NCBI GenBank assembly: GCA_963971425.1
Contig: OZ020516.1
Coordinates: 14,992,593-15,056,592 of the forward strand
Reading direction: 5' to 3'
DNA length: 64,000 nt
Source: Bryoerythrophyllum caledonicum
Taxonomy: Eukaryota > Streptophyta > Bryopsida > Pottiales > Pottiaceae
Part shown: positions 1 to 14,600 of the stretch, in pieces
Position numbering within the stretch: position 1 is the stretch's first letter
Layout of the letters: every line of letters begins with the position of its first letter
Program-made: the position numbers and the translations under genes
The notes under the pieces: model-generated
Seen by the model: the letters and a program-made list of their open reading frames with translations, nothing else
Told to the model about the DNA's origin: nothing
The model's database searches: none

Positions 1-364
1 CCGTGCAAGAGGGTAGATCTACCAACACAGACACAGATCTGGACAGCAGAGCACTAGACTTCCATTCGAGTGACAGATCGAGCTTCCAACACCAATGTCC
101 CACGCTTCAGATCCATACACAAGCTAATCTGCCACTGAATCTTTCCAGTTGCTCTATTAACCCTAGATCTGTGCAAGCCCTTTCCAACACATTCACTCTC
201 TCTACCCAAACTTGCATCCGCCGCAAGAATAAGCTCATAGGGGCCCTCGTTGAGTTCAGCTACCTCTCCCCGACCATGAGCTCAGCTCCTGCGGCTAAGT
301 CACTGCACTCCTCTCACCAGGATTTACAGAGCGTTTAGGCGTCCATCCTTTTGTATGTGTGTAT
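1..364. other. Flanking DNA, no gene recognised
   Basis: The stretch before the mariner element has an open frame of about 110 codons on the plus strand. It has no recognisable domain and a composition that looks non-coding. I see no repeat or RNA gene here. Confidence 0.4.
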
Positions 365-492
365 GTCCCCTCCTTAGGATTGAGTTTTTGTTGGTACATA
401 GTGAAATTTTTGGCACAAGATCATCTCTACGTTGGTAACATGTGAGATAAATTTCAAAGCCAAAAGATATACACAAAAAAGTTATTCCATAT

Positions 493-1502
493 CTACCAAC
501 GTGTATGTCCTCCATTAGCGTCAATCACTGCTAGTAACCTAGAGGGCATAGAATGACATAGTTGAAGGAGCTTTGTACCATTGACTAACTTCCACTCTCT
601 TTCAAGAACTACCTTCAACACATCTAAGCTTCTAGGGCATTGTTTGCCATGTTGCACAACATCTTTTAACATCCTCCAAAAGTCCTCGATTGGATTGAGA
701 TCGGGAGAGTTTGCAGGCCAGTTGAGCTTTTTGAGAAGGTGGCTTTGTCTCCATTCTTCACATATTTTGCTCCTATGGACGGGTGCCCCATCTTCCATAA
801 ACACTCCTTGTGGAATTTGACCCATGAAATGAACCAATTTGGCATCGTAAACCACTTCTATAAAATCCTTAGCAGAACGTTGACCTTTAGGCATAAAGAC
901 AAGTTCTGACTTTTGTCCTCCCGCAAATGCGCCCCAAATCATTAAACAAGTCCTTCCACTTTTCAAAGTATGAACTAGACAACTTGATGAATAACGCTCG
1001 TATGCACTTCTCCAAACATGAATTTGCCGAGAATTTTTTCCAATTTCAAAAGTAGATTCACCTGTCCAAACAACACGCTCCCACTCTTTTGATTCCATCC
1101 ACGGTACTTCTGAGCAAAAGCTAATCGTTGAGACATGTGACGAGGTGTCAAAAAAGGTTTTTTGACTGCAATTCGACTAAAAATGCCATTTTTATGTAAG
1201 ACCCTTTGAATAGTACGTCTACACACTTGAGTAGGACATGCATTGGTAATCTCTGAGAGTGAAGAGCAACGATGAATTTTTGAGTAATGCACAATACTAC
1301 GAACATCTCTATCACTAAGCTTTTTAGCGTGACTTCCACCGCAAGGTTTGCGCTTGTAGGTTCCATCTTCTCTAAATGTTTTTACTAACCTTGTAACTGT
1401 TCTAATAGGAACTCCAATAGTAGCTGCAATTTGAACTCCTGTAAATCCTCCCTCACTCAAACCTATGATGCGAGCACAAATTTCATCTGAAATTGCCATC
1501 AT
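493..1502 (-). pseudogene. Tc1/mariner DD34E transposase, frameshifted
   Basis: Starts at the ATG at 1502. The first frame (975-1502) encodes the N-terminal DNA-binding half: helix-turn-helix segments around residues 5-60 and 65-125, with basic residues. The protein continues in another frame (493-1098) with the DDE half, so a single-base indel lies near 1085-1100. In the second frame the first catalytic motif reads VVWTGEST, with Gly where Tc1 enzymes have Asp. The second Asp is present (FMEDGAPVH). The last acidic residue follows 34 residues later in SPDLNPIEDFW, giving the DD34E spacing typical of Tc1. Combined length is about 335 residues, normal for the family. The family cuts and pastes DNA at TA sites in the nucleus; this copy should be inactive. 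A second, more decayed relative lies at 56.9-57.3 kb. Confidence 0.88.
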
Positions 1503-1547
1503 AAACTTATAGACTGCGTGATGCTAGCTACAGCAGTAGAGAAGAGG

Positions 1548-1720
1548 TTAGAGCAGAGCAAGGGGGAGAGAAGGGGGCCAAGGGGCTAGAGCAGAGCAAA
1601 GGAGGTTGCAGGATTGACACGTGACAATTGGCAGAGGAAAGAGAACAGGGCTGGAGCAGAGCAAGGGGGAGAGAAGGGAGCCAAGGCGCTGGAGCAGAGA
1701 GGAGAGAGAAGGGTCGCCAA
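1548..1720. repeat. GA-rich direct duplication upstream of the transposase
   Basis: A purine-rich block containing GAGCAGAGCAAGGGGGAGAG occurs twice (about 1551-1610 and 1650-1710), with shorter echoes between. It lies just 5' of the transposase start on the minus strand, inside the element. It may be a promoter/leader duplication or simple expansion. Open frames here are low-complexity artefacts. Confidence 0.6.
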
Positions 1721-2119
1721 AACACAAGCCAATATGCATACATGAAAAATCGTTTTGCTCTTAATCACTCATCATGTATGCCCAATGTGAATCAACACTC
1801 ATGCATCCCACAATACAACACTCTATGTTTTGAGGATTGTCTCAACATTCAGTCTATCACAAATCACACACACCATTCCCTTTACATAGTGTTCAATAGA
1901 TATTTAGAAGAAAAAATTTGTCATGTGTCTAATGCACACTTTATAACCAAGTGGATTCTTCTGCATGGAACACCTCTTCACTTCTTCATTTAGATATTAT
2001 TGATCTTTTTGAGAAGCATTTATGTTTGGTGGCTTACTCACATGATTGAGTTCAATGAAAAAGCATGAGGTGTCAAAGATATTTTGACATTTTCAATATG
2101 ACCTTCAAATTGTTTATCA

Positions 2120-2665
2120 TAGTTACACATGTTGATAGATATGGAATAACTTTTTTTATGTATGTCTTTTGGCTTTGAAATTTATCCCACATGTTACCAG
2201 CGTAGAGATGATCTTTTGCCAAAAATTTCACTATGTATCAACAAAAACTCAATCCTAAGGAGGGCGTCAAAGTTGGAAGTAGTAAAATGGTTTTCCCCTT
2301 TGTTTCTCAAAACTACACATGTTGGTAGATTTGGGATATTATTTTTTGTATGGGTCTTTTGGACTTGAAATTTTCCACACACGCAAACAACATAAAAATG
2401 TTTTTGCTCCAAAAATTTCATGGGCAAAAAAAATTTCCTCAATTCTTGGGAGGGTGTCAAAGTTGGCAGCTGTGACACTTTTCTCACAGCTATCCCATGT
2501 TGGTAGATCTTGCATAAGTTTTTTTGTATAAGTCTCCTGGACTTGAAATTTGGTATGCATGTTTTCAACATAAAGATGATGATGTCTTCAAATTTTCATG
2601 GTAAAATAACAATTTCTCAGCTTTGGGGAGGGTGTCATAGTTGGTAGCACTGTAGGACACTATCC
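2120..2665 (+). repeat. ~185-bp tandem array derived from the mariner terminal repeat
   Basis: Three diverged units recur, each with a TGTTGGTAGAT-like start, CTTTTGG-CTTGAAAT in the middle and GAGGGTGTCAAAGTTGG at the end (ends near 2261, 2449 and 2626; spacing about 180-188 bp). The first unit is also the right inverted repeat of the mariner element. The array stops about 70 bp later at a segment ending CAATTTGAATGTCACCCTA, which also ends the related array at 38.3 kb. Confidence 0.75.
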
Positions 2666-2699
2666 CTGGAACTACTAAACGGCCAATTTGAATGTCACC

Positions 2700-5600
2700 C
2701 TATTTTACATTAATATTAATTGTCCTCAACTATAAATCAGATTGTCTACCGGCATGTATCAGGGTCTCACCAAATATTTCAGAGGCATAAGATGGAGACT
2801 AGTCAAGCACATGGCATGACCATAACGATGTACCTTATTATCAATTGTCGTGAACCATGCATCAGATTGTCTACCAAGATGTCTTAGGCTCTAAGGAATT
2901 ATTTCACTGGCCTAAGATGTGGACTAGTCAAGTACATGGCTTGATCAAATCTATATGCCTTAATATCAATTGTCCTGACCCATCTATGAAATTCTCTACT
3001 CGCATGTATCAGGATCTGAGCAATTATATCACTGGCCTGAGATGTAGACTAGTCAAGGACATCGTTTGACCAAAAGTATGTGCCTAAATATTAATTGTCG
3101 TTAACCATGAATAGATTGTCTATTGGGATGTATTAGGCTCTAATTGTCTCCTGGCATGTATCAAGGTCTAAGCAATTACATCACTCGCCTAACATGTGGA
3201 CAAGTCAAGCACATGGCTTGACGAAAGCTATGTACTTTAATATCAATTGTCCTCAACCATGTATCAAATTGTCTATCGGCATGTATCAGGCTTTGAGCAA
3301 TTATTTTAGTGGCCTATGATGTGGACTAGTCAAGCTCATGGCATGACCAAAAATATATGCCTTAACATCAATTGTCCCGAACCATGTATCAAATTGTCTA
3401 CAAGCATGTATCATGCTCTAATTGTCTACCGACATGAATCAAGTTTTAAGGAATTATTTCATTTGCCTAAAATGTGGACTTGTCAAGCCCATGGCTTGAC
3501 CAAGAGTCTACACCTTAATATCAACTTTCCTGATCCATGAATCAGATTGTCTACAAGCATGTATTAGGCTCCGAGCAATTATTTCAGTGGCCTAAGATGT
3601 GGACTAGTCAAGCACATGGCTTGACCAATACTACGTACCTTAATATCAATTGTCCTCAACCATGTATCAGATTGTCCACCGGCATGTTTCAGGCCCTGAG
3701 CAATCGTTTCACTGGCCTAAGATATGGACTAGTCAAGCACATGGCTTGACCAAAACTATGTACCTTAATATCAATTGTCCTGAAGCATGTATAAGATTGC
3801 CTACTGGCATGTATCAGGCCCTTATTGTCTACCTGCAGGTATTAAGCTGTGAGCAATTATTTCAATTGCTAGAGATGTAGAGTAGTCAAGGACATGGCTT
3901 GACCAAATCTATGTACATTAATATTAATTGTCCTGAACCATGTATCAGATTGTCTACCGACATGTATCAGGGTCTAAGCAATTATTTCATTGGCGAAAGA
4001 TGTGGACTAGTCAAGCACATGGCTTGACCAAAACAAGGTATAATAAAACACCATATTCATTATATTGGAAGATTGGGGGCCTCCCAAAATACTATATGAA
4101 GCTTAAGTCGACCTAAATTTGCAAATGTATAGTGAAATAATACAATGAAATTTGTCCTTCATGTAAAATATGGGTACATATTCAACTCGAGTCGAGCGGA
4201 ATGTGCACAAACAATTTCTATTGGGAAAACCATTCATACCTTTCAGACTCCTAGAAATCTCGAAATATAATGAATATGGTATTCTAATATCAACTGTCTT
4301 GAACCATGTATCCAATTCTCTACCAGCATGTTTCAAGCTATGAGCAATAAATTCACTAGCCTAAGATGTGGACAAGTCAAGCACATGGCTTGACCAAAAC
4401 TATGTGCCTTAATATCAATTGTCGTAACCCAAGTATGAGACTGTCTACATCCATGTATCAGGCTCTAAGCAATTATTTCACAGGCCTGAGATGTGGACTA
4501 GTCAAGCACATCGTTTGACCAAAACTATACCCCTTGGTACCAATTGTTCTGAACCATGAACTAAATTGTCTACTCAGACGTATTAGGCACTAAATGTCTA
4601 TCGGCATGTATCAAGCTCTAAGCAATTATTTCACTAGCCTAATATGTGGACAAGTCAAGCACAGGGCTTGACCAAAGCTATGAACCTTAATATCAATTCT
4701 CCTAAACCATGTATCAGATTGTCTACCAGCATGAATCAGGCTCTGATAAAGTATTTCACAAGCCTAAGATGTGGACTAGTCAAGCACAAGGCTTGACCAA
4801 AACTATGTGCCTTAATATCAATTGTCCTCAACCATGTATCAGGCTGTCTACATGCATGTATCAGGCTCTGAGTATTTATTTCAATGGCCTAAGATGTGGA
4901 CTAGTCAAGCTCATGGCTTGACCAAAACTATTTGCCTTAATATCAATTTTCCTGACCCAAGTATGAGATTGACTACGGACATGTATCAGGCTCTTATTGT
5001 CTACCGGCATGTATCAAGCTCTATCGAATTATTTTACTTGTCTAAGATGTAGACTAGTCAAGGACATGGCTTGACTGAAACAATGTACCTTAATATCAAT
5101 TGTCTTCAACCATGTATCAGATTGTCTACAGGCATGTATCAGGCTCTAAGCAATTATAACACTGGCCTAAGATGTGGACTAGTCAAGCCCATGGCTTGAC
5201 CAAGAGTTCGTACTTAAATATCAAGTTTCTTAAACCATATATCAGATTGTCTACACGCATGTGTTAGGCACTTAGCAATTATTTCACAGGCCTAAGATCT
5301 AGACTAGTCAAGCACATGGCTTGACCAATACTATGTATTTTAAAATCAATTGTCCTCAACAATGTATTACATTATCTACTGGCGAGTATCAAGCTCTGAG
5401 GAATTATTTCACAAGCCTAAGATGTGGACTAGTCAAGCACAAGGCTTAACCAAAACTAAGTGCCTTAATAACAATTGTCCTCAATCATGTATCAAATTGT
5501 CTACATGCATGTATCAGGCTCTAACTAATCATTTCACTGGCCTATGATATGGTTCTAACTAATTATTTCACTGGCCTATGATATGGACCAGTCAAGCACA

Positions 5601-8600
5601 TGGCTTGACCAAAACTATGTGCCTTAATATCAATTGTCCTGAGCCATCTATGAGATTGTCTACAGGCATGTCTCAAGCTCTAATTGTCTACCGGCATGTA
5701 TCAAGCTGTGAGCAATTATTTCACTTGCCTAAGCTATGGACTCGTCAAGCACATGGCTCGACCAATACTATGTATCTTAAAATCAATTGTCCTCAACAAT
5801 GTATTACATTGTCTACCGGCGAGTATCAAGCTCTGAGGAATTAGTCCACAAGCCTAAGATGTAGACTAGTCAAGCACTAGACTTGACCAAAACTATGTGC
5901 CTTAATATCAATTGTCCTCAACCATGTATCAGATTGTCTAAATGCATGTATCAGGCTCGAACTAATCATTTCACTGGCCTATGATATGGTTCATAATAAT
6001 TTCACTCGCCTATAATATGGACCAGTCAAGCACATGGCTTGACCAAAACTATGTGCCTTAATATCATTTGTCCTGAGCCATCTATGAGATTGTCTACCGG
6101 CATGTATCAAGCTGTGAGCAATTATTTCACTTGCCTAAGATGTGGACTAGTCAAGCACATGGCTCGACCAAAACTATGAACTTTAGTATCAATTGTCCTT
6201 AATCATGTATCAGATTGTCTACGGGCATGTATCAGGCTCTGAGTTTTTATTTTAGTGGCCTAAGATGTGGACTAGTCAAGCTCATGGCTTGACCAAAACT
6301 ATGTGCCTAAATATCAATTTTCCTGACCCAAGTATGAGATTGACTATGGGCATGTATCAGGCTCTAATTCTCTACCGGCATGTATCAAGCTCTATTGAAT
6401 TATTTCAGTTGCCTAAGATGTAGACTAATCAAGGAAATGGCTTGACTGAAACAATGTACCTTAATATCAATTGTCCTCAACCATGTATCAGATTGTCTAC
6501 AGGCATATACTAGGCTCTGAGCAATTATTTCACTGGCCTAAGATTTGGACTAGTCAAGCACATGGCTTGACCAATACTATGTATTTTAAAATTAATTGTC
6601 CTCAACAATGTATTACATAGTCTACCGGCGAGTATCACGCTCTGAGGAATTGTTTCACTGACCTAAGATGTGGACTAGTCAAGCACATGGCTTGACCAAA
6701 ACAATGTACCTAAATATCAATTGTCCTCAACCATGTATCAGATTGTCTACCGGCAAGTATGAGGCAGTGGGCAATTATTTCACAAGCCTAAGATGAGGAC
6801 TAGTCAAGTACATGGCTTGACCAGAATTAAGTGCCTTAATATCAATTGCTCTAAACCATGTATCAGATTCTCTAGTGGCATGTGTCAAGCTCGAAAAGTC
6901 TACTAACATGTCTCAAGCTGTAAGCAATTATTTCAGTCGCCTAAGATATGGACTGCTCCTGTTCATATCATGACCAAAGCTATGTACCTGAATATCTACT
7001 GTCCACAATCATGTATCAGATTGACTACATGTAATATATGAGCCACTGAGCAATTAATTTACTGGCCTAAGATGTGGACTAGTCAAGCACATGGCTTGAC
7101 CAAAACGTTTTACCTTTATATCAATTGCCCACAACCATGTATCAGATTGTCTACCAGCATGAATTATACACTCTACCAGCATGAATCAGACTCTAAGCAA
7201 TTATTTCACTGGCCTAAGATGTGGACTAGTCACGCACATAACTTGACCAAAACTATGTACCATAATATCAATTGTCCTAAACCATGTATCAAATTGTCCA
7301 AGGGCAGATATGCGGCTCTGAGGAATTATTTCACAAGCCAAAGATGTGGACTAGTCAAGCTCATGGCTTGACCAAAACTATGTGCCATAATATCAATTGT
7401 CCTCAACGATGTATAAGATTCTCTACAGGCATGGATCAGGCTCTCAACAATTATTTCAGTGGCCTAAGATGTGAACTAGTCCAGCCCCCGGCTTGACCAA
7501 AACTATATATCTTAATATCAATTATACTAACCATATATGAGATTGTCTACAGGCATGTATTAGGCTCTGAGCAATAATTTCACTGGCCTAAGATAGGGAC
7601 TAGTCAAGCACATGGCTTGACCAAAACTAAGTGTCATAATAGCAATTGTCATAAATCATGTATCAAATACATTTTTCGCATGTATGAGGCTCTAATTGTC
7701 TACCGACATGTATCAAACTCTGAGCACTTATTTTGCTCGGCTAAAATGTGGACAAGTCAAGCACGTGGCTTGACCAATACTATGTAGCTAAATATTAATT
7801 GTCCTCAACCACGTATCGGATTGTCTACCGGCATGTATAAGGCTCTAAACAATTATTTCATTGGCCTAAAATGTGGACAAGTCAAGCACATGGCTTGACC
7901 AAAACTTAGTACCTTAATATCAATTGTCCTCAACCATGTATCAGATTGTCTATCGGCATGTCTCAAGGTCTGAGCAATTATTTCACTAGCTTAAGATCTC
8001 GACTAGTCAAGCACATGGCTTCACCAAAACTATATGCCATAATATCAATTGTCCTCAGCCATGTATCAGATTGTCTACCAATTGTATCAGGGTCTAAGCA
8101 ATTAGTTCACTGGCCTAAGATGTGGACTAGTCAAACACATGGCTCGACCAAAACTATGTGCCTTAATATCAATTGTCCTCAACCATGTATCAGATTGTCT
8201 ACATGCATGTATCAAAATCTAACTAATCATTTCACTGGCCTATAATATGGACCAGTCAAAGACATGGCTTGACCAAAACTATGTGCGTTAATATCAATTG
8301 TCCTGAGCCATCTATGAGATTGTCTATGGGCATGTCTCAAGCTCTAATTGTCTTTAGGCATGTATCAAGCTATGAGCAATTATTTCACTTGCCTAAGATG
8401 TGGACTAGTCAAGGACATGGCTCGACCAAAACTATGTACATTCATATCAATTGTCCTCAGCCATGTATCAGATTGTCTACCAATTGTATTAGGGTCTAAG
8501 CAACTATTTCACTAGCCTTAGATGTGGACAAGTCAAGCACATGGCTTGACCAAAACTATGTACATTAGTATGAATTGTCCTCAACCATGTATCAGATTGT

Positions 8601-11600
8601 CTACGGGCATGTATTAGGCTCTGAGTTTATATTTCAGTGGCCTAAGATGTGGACTAGTCAAGGACATGGCTCGATCAAATTTATAAACATTCATATCAAT
8701 TGTCCTCAACCATGTATCAGATTGTCTACCAACTGTATCAGGGTCGAAGCAATTAGTTCACTGGCCTAAGATGTGGACTAGTCAAACACATGGCTCGACC
8801 AAAACTATGTGCCTTAATATCAATTGTCCTCAACCATGTATTAGATTGTCTAAATGCATGTATCAAAATCTAACTAATCATTTCACTGGCCTATGATATG
8901 GTTCTAACTAATTATTTCACTGGCCTATAATATGGACCAGTCAAACACATGGCTTGATCAAAACTATGTGCGTTAATATCAATTGTCCTGAGCCATCTAT
9001 GAGATTGTCTACGGGCATGTCTCAAGCTCTAATTGTCTACTAGCATGTATCAAGTTGTGAGCAATTATTTCACTTACCTAAGATGTGGACTAATCAAGGA
9101 CATGGCTCAACCAAAACTATGTACATTCATATCAATTGTCCTCAGCCATGTATCAGATTGTCTACCAATTGTATCAGGGTCTAAGCAATTATTTCACTGG
9201 CCTAAGATGTGGACTAGTCAAGCACATGGCTCGACCAAAACTATGTACATTAGTATCAACTGTGCTCAACCATGTATCAGATTGTCTACAGGCATGTATC
9301 AGGCTCTGAGTTTTTATTTCAGTGGCCTAAGATGTGGACAAGTCAAGGACATGGCTCGACCAAATTTGTAAACATTCATATCAATTGTCCTCAGCCATGT
9401 ATCAGATTGTCTACCAATTGTATCAGGGTCGAAGCAATTAGTTCACTGGCCTAAGATGTGGACTAGTCAAGCACATGGCTTGACCAAAACTATGTGCCTA
9501 AATATCAATTTTCCTGACCCAAGTATGAGATTGACTACGGGCATGTATCAAGCTCTTATTGTCTACCGGCATGTATCAAGCTCTATCAAATTATTTCACT
9601 TGCCTAAGATGTGGACTAGTCAAGGTCATGGCTTGACTGAAACAATGTACCTTAATATCAATTGTCTTCAACCATGTATCAGATTGTCTACAGGCATGTA
9701 CCAAGCTCTGAGCAATTATTTCACTGGCCTAAGATGTGGACTAGTCAAGCCCATGGCTTGATCAAGAGTTCGTACTTTAACATCAAGTTTCTTGAACCAT
9801 GAATCAGATTGTCTAGAGGCATGTGTTAGGCACTTAGCAATTATTTCACTGGCCTAAGATCTGGACTAGTCAAGCACATGGCTTGATCAATAATATGTAT
9901 CAGAAAACCAATTGTCCTGAACAATGTATTACATTGCCTACCGGCGAGTATCAGGCTCTGAGGAATTATTTCACAAGCCTAAGATGTGGACTAGTCAAGC
10001 ACAAGGCTTGACCAAACTATGTGCCTTCATATCAATTGTCCTCAACCATGTATCACGTTGTCTAAATGCATGTATCAAGCTCTAACTAATCATTTCACTG
10101 GCCTATGATATGGTTCTAACTAATTATTGCACTAGCCTATGATGTGGACCAGTCAAGCACATGGCTTGACCAAAACTATGTGCCTTAATATCAATTGTCG
10201 TGAGCCATCTATGAGATTGTCTATAGGCATGTCTTAAGCTATAATTGTCTACCGGCATGTATCAAGCTGTGAGCAATTATTTCACTTGCCTAAAATGTGG
10301 ACTAGTCAAGGAGATGGCTCGACCAAAACTATGTACATTCATATCAAATGTCCTCAGCCATGCATCAGATTGTCTACCAATTGTATCAGGGTCTAAGCAA
10401 TTAGTTCACTGGCCTAAGATGTGAACTAGTCAAGCACATGGCTCGACCAAAACTATGTACATTAGTATGAATTGTCCTCAACCATGTATCAGATTGTCTA
10501 CGGGCATGTATCAGGCTCTGAGTTTTTATTTTAGTGGCCTAAGATGTGGACTAGTGAAGGACATGGCTTGACCAAAACTTTGTGCCTTAATATCAGTTTT
10601 CCTGATCCAAGTATGAGATTGACTACAGGCATGTATCAATCTCTAATTGTCTACCGGCATGTATCAAGCTCTATCGAATTATTTCACTTGCCTAAGATGT
10701 AGACTAGTCAAGGACATGGCTTGACTGAAACAATGTACCTTAAAATCAATTGTCCTCAACCATGTATGAGATTGTCTACAGGCATGTACCAGGCTGTGAG
10801 CAATTATTTCACTGGCTTGAGATGTGGACTAGTCAAGCCCATGGCTTGACCAAAACGATGTACCGAAATATCAATTGTCCTTAACCATGTATCAGATTGT
10901 CTATTGGCATGTATCAGGCTCTAATTGTCTATTAGCATGTATCAAGCTCTGAGCAATAATTTTTGTGGCCCAAGATCCTGACTAGTCAAGCTCATGGCTT
11001 GACCTGAGTTAAGTGCCGTAATATCAATTGTCCTATACCATGTATTGGATTGTCTACTGGCATGTATCAAGCTTGATAGGTCTACCAACATGTATCAAGG
11101 TCTAAGCAGTTATTTCGCTCGCCTAAGATATGGACTGCTCCTACACATATCTTGACCAAAGCTATGTACCTTGATATCAACTGTGCGCAACCATGTATCA
11201 GACTGACTACTGGTGTATATGAGCCTCTGAGCAATTATTTTACTGGCCTAAGATGTGGACTAGTCAAGCACATGGCTTGATTAAAACTAGGTTCAATATT
11301 ATCATTTGTCCAGAACCATGTATCAAATTGTCTACCTGCATGTATCAAGTTCTGAGCAATAATTTCACTAGCCTAAGATGTGGACTAGTCAAGCACATGG
11401 CTTGACCAAAACTATATACCTTAATTTCAATTGCCCTCAACCATGTATCAGATTGTCTACAGGCATGTACCAGGCTCTGAGCAATTACTTCACTGGCCTT
11501 AGATGTGGACTAGTCCAACCTATGGCTGACCAAGAGTCTGTACTTTTATATCAATTTTCCTGAACCATGTATCAGATTGTCTACACAAATGTATTTGGCT

Positions 11601-14600
11601 CTGAGCAATTATTTCATTGGCTTTAGATGTGGACTAGACAAGCACATGGCGTGACCAATACTATGAAACTTAAAATCAATTGTCCTCAACTCTGTATCAG
11701 ATTGTCTACTGGCAAGTATCAGGCTCTGAGGAATTATTTCAATGGCCTAAGATGTGGACTAGTCAAGCACATGGCTTGACCAAAACTATGTGCCTTAATA
11801 CCAATTGTCCTTACCCAAGTATGATATTCTCAGCCAACATGTATCAAGCTCTAAGCAATTTTTTCACTGGCTTGAGCTGAAGACTAGTCAAGCACATCAT
11901 TTGACCAAAAATATGTGCTTTAATATCAATTGTCCTGGAGCATGAATTAGATTGTCTACTGGCATGTATCAGGCTCGAATTATCTACCAACATGTATCAA
12001 GCTCTAAGCAATTATTTCACTTGCCTAAGATGTGGACTAATCATGCACATATCTTGACCAAAGCTATGTACCTTAATATCAATTGTTCGCAACCATGTAT
12101 AAGGTGACTACCGGCATGTATCAGGCTCTAGCATGTATCTGGCTTTGAGCAATTATTTCAGTGGCCTATGATAAGGACTATTCATGCCCATGGCTTGACC
12201 AAAACTATGTACTTCATTATCATTTGTCCTGAACCATGTATCAGATTGTCTACCAGCATATATCAGGCTCTGAGCAATTATTTCACTACCCTAAGATGTA
12301 GACTAGTCAAGCACATGGCTTGTCCAAAACTATGAAACTTAAAATCAATTGTCCTCAACCATGTAGCAGATTGTCTACCAGCATGTATCAGACACTAAGC
12401 AATTATTTCACTGGCCTAAGATGTGGACTAGTCAAGCACATGGCTTAACCAAAACTATGTACCTTAATATTTATTGTCCTGAACTATGTATTAGATTGTC
12501 TACAGGCATGTATCAGGCTTTCAGCAACTATTTCACTGCTCTAAGATGTGGACTAATCAAGCCCATGACTTGACTCAAACGTCGTACCTAAATATCAATT
12601 ATCCTAAACCATGTATCAGATTGTCTATCGGCATGTATCAGACTCTGAGCAATTATTTCACAAGCCAAAGATGTGGACTAGTCAAGCTCATGGCTTGATC
12701 AAAAGCATGTGCCTTAATATCAGTTGTCCTCAACCATGTATTAGATTCTCTACTGGCATGGATCAGGCTCTCAACAATTATTTCAGTGGCCTAAGATGTG
12801 GACTAGTCCAGCCCCCGGCTTGACCAAAACTATGTACCTTAATATCAATTTTCCTGAACCATGTATCAGATTGTCTACAGGCATGTATTAGGCTCTGAGC
12901 AATAATTTCACTGGCCTAAGATGTGGACTAGCCATGCACATGGCTTGACCAAAACTAAGTGTCATAATAGCAATTGTCATAAATCGTGTATCAAATGTAT
13001 TTTTCGCATGTATGAGGCTCTAATTTTCTACCGACATGTATCAAACTCTGAGCACTTATTTCGATCGGCTAAAATGTGGACAAGTCAAGCACGTGGCTTG
13101 ACCAATACTATGTAGCTAAATATTAATTGTCCTCAACCACGTATCGGATTGTCTACCGGCATGTATTAGGCTCTAAGCAATTATTTCACTGGCCTAAGAT
13201 GTGGACTAGTCAAGCGCATGGCTTGACCAAAACTTAGTACCTTAATATCAATTGTCCTCAACCATGTATCAGATTGTCTATCGGCATGTCTCAAGGTCTG
13301 AGCAATTATTTCACTGGCTCAAGATCTCGACTAGTCAAGCACATGGCTTCACCAAAACTATATGCCATAATATCAATTGTCCTCAGCCATGTATCAGATT
13401 GTCTACCAATTGTATCAGGGTCTAAGCAATTAGTTCACTGGCCTAAGATGTGGACTAGTCAAACACATGGCTCGACCAAAACTATGTGCCTTAATATCAA
13501 TTGTCCTCAACCATGTATCAGATTGTCTTTGGGCATGTTTCAGGCTCTAAGCAATCTCTCCACTGGCCAGAGATGTGGACTAGTCAAGCACATGGCTTGA
13601 CCAACAATATGTGCCTTAATATCAATTGTCCGGAATCATATACTAAATTGTCTACTAGGATGTATTAGGCTGTATTTGTCTTCCGGCATGTATGAAGCTC
13701 TAAGCAAATATTTCACTAGGCTTACATGTGGACAAGTCAAGCTCATGGCTTGACCAAAATTTAGTATCTTAATATCAATTGTCCTCAGCCATGTATCAGA
13801 TTTTCTACCAGCATGTCTCATGGTCTGAGCAATTATTTCACTTGCCTAAGATGTGAACTAGTCAAGCACATGGCTTGACCATAAATATGTGCCGTAATAT
13901 CAATTGTCCAGACCCATGTCTGAGATTGTCTACGGGCATGTATCAGGCTTTGAGCAATTTTTTACTGGCATGAGATGTGGACTAGTCAAGCTTATCGTTT
14001 GACCAAAAATATGTGCCTTAATATCAATTATCCTCAACCATGTATTAGATTTTCTACTGGGATGTATTAGGCTCTAATTGTCTACCGGCATGTATCAAGC
14101 TCTAAGCAATTATTTCATTGTCCTACCATGTGCACAAGTCAAGCTCAAAAACTATGTACCTTAATATCAATTGTCCTCAACCAAGTATTTGATTGTCTAT
14201 CGGCATGTATCTGGCTCAGAGAAATCATTTCATTGGCCTAAGATGTGGACTAGTCAAGCACATGGCTTGACCAAAACTATGTGCCTTAATATCATTTGTC
14301 CAGAATCATGTATGAAACTGTCTTCCGGCATGCTTCAGGCTCTGATCAATTATTTCACTAGCCTAAGATGTGGACTAGTCAAGCACATAGCTTGACCAAA
14401 ACTATGTGCCTTAATATCAATTGTCCTGAACCATGTATCTGATTGTCTAGTGGCATGTATCAGGCTCTAATTATCTACGAGCATGTATCAAGCTCTAAGG
14501 ATTTATTTCACAAGCCTAACATGTGGACAAGTCAAGCACATGGCTTGACCAATGCTATGTATCTTAATATCAATTGTCGTGAACCATGTATCAGATTGTC

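Larger units (their letters stand above)
369..2263 (-). mobile_element. Tc1/mariner element with long terminal inverted repeats
   Basis: About 135 bp at 369-505 reappears as its reverse complement at 2125-2263, at roughly 90% identity by eye. Both copies carry a shared block (plus-strand sense at the right end: ATGGAATAAC, then CTTTTGGCTTTGAAATTTAT, then ACTCAATCCTAAGGAGG). Between them lies a minus-strand Tc1-type transposase (493-1502), so the inverted pair is best read as the element's termini. Outer ends and a TA target duplication could not be fixed. The right inverted repeat is also the first unit of a tandem array that runs on to 2.66 kb, which blurs that boundary. The transposase is frameshifted and lacks a catalytic Asp, so the element is not autonomous now. 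Confidence 0.8.

Noticed and set aside
3..338. 111-codon frame at the window start
   Set aside because: No domain and Ser/Thr/Leu-rich translation of ordinary DNA; could be the end of something outside the window but nothing supports it.
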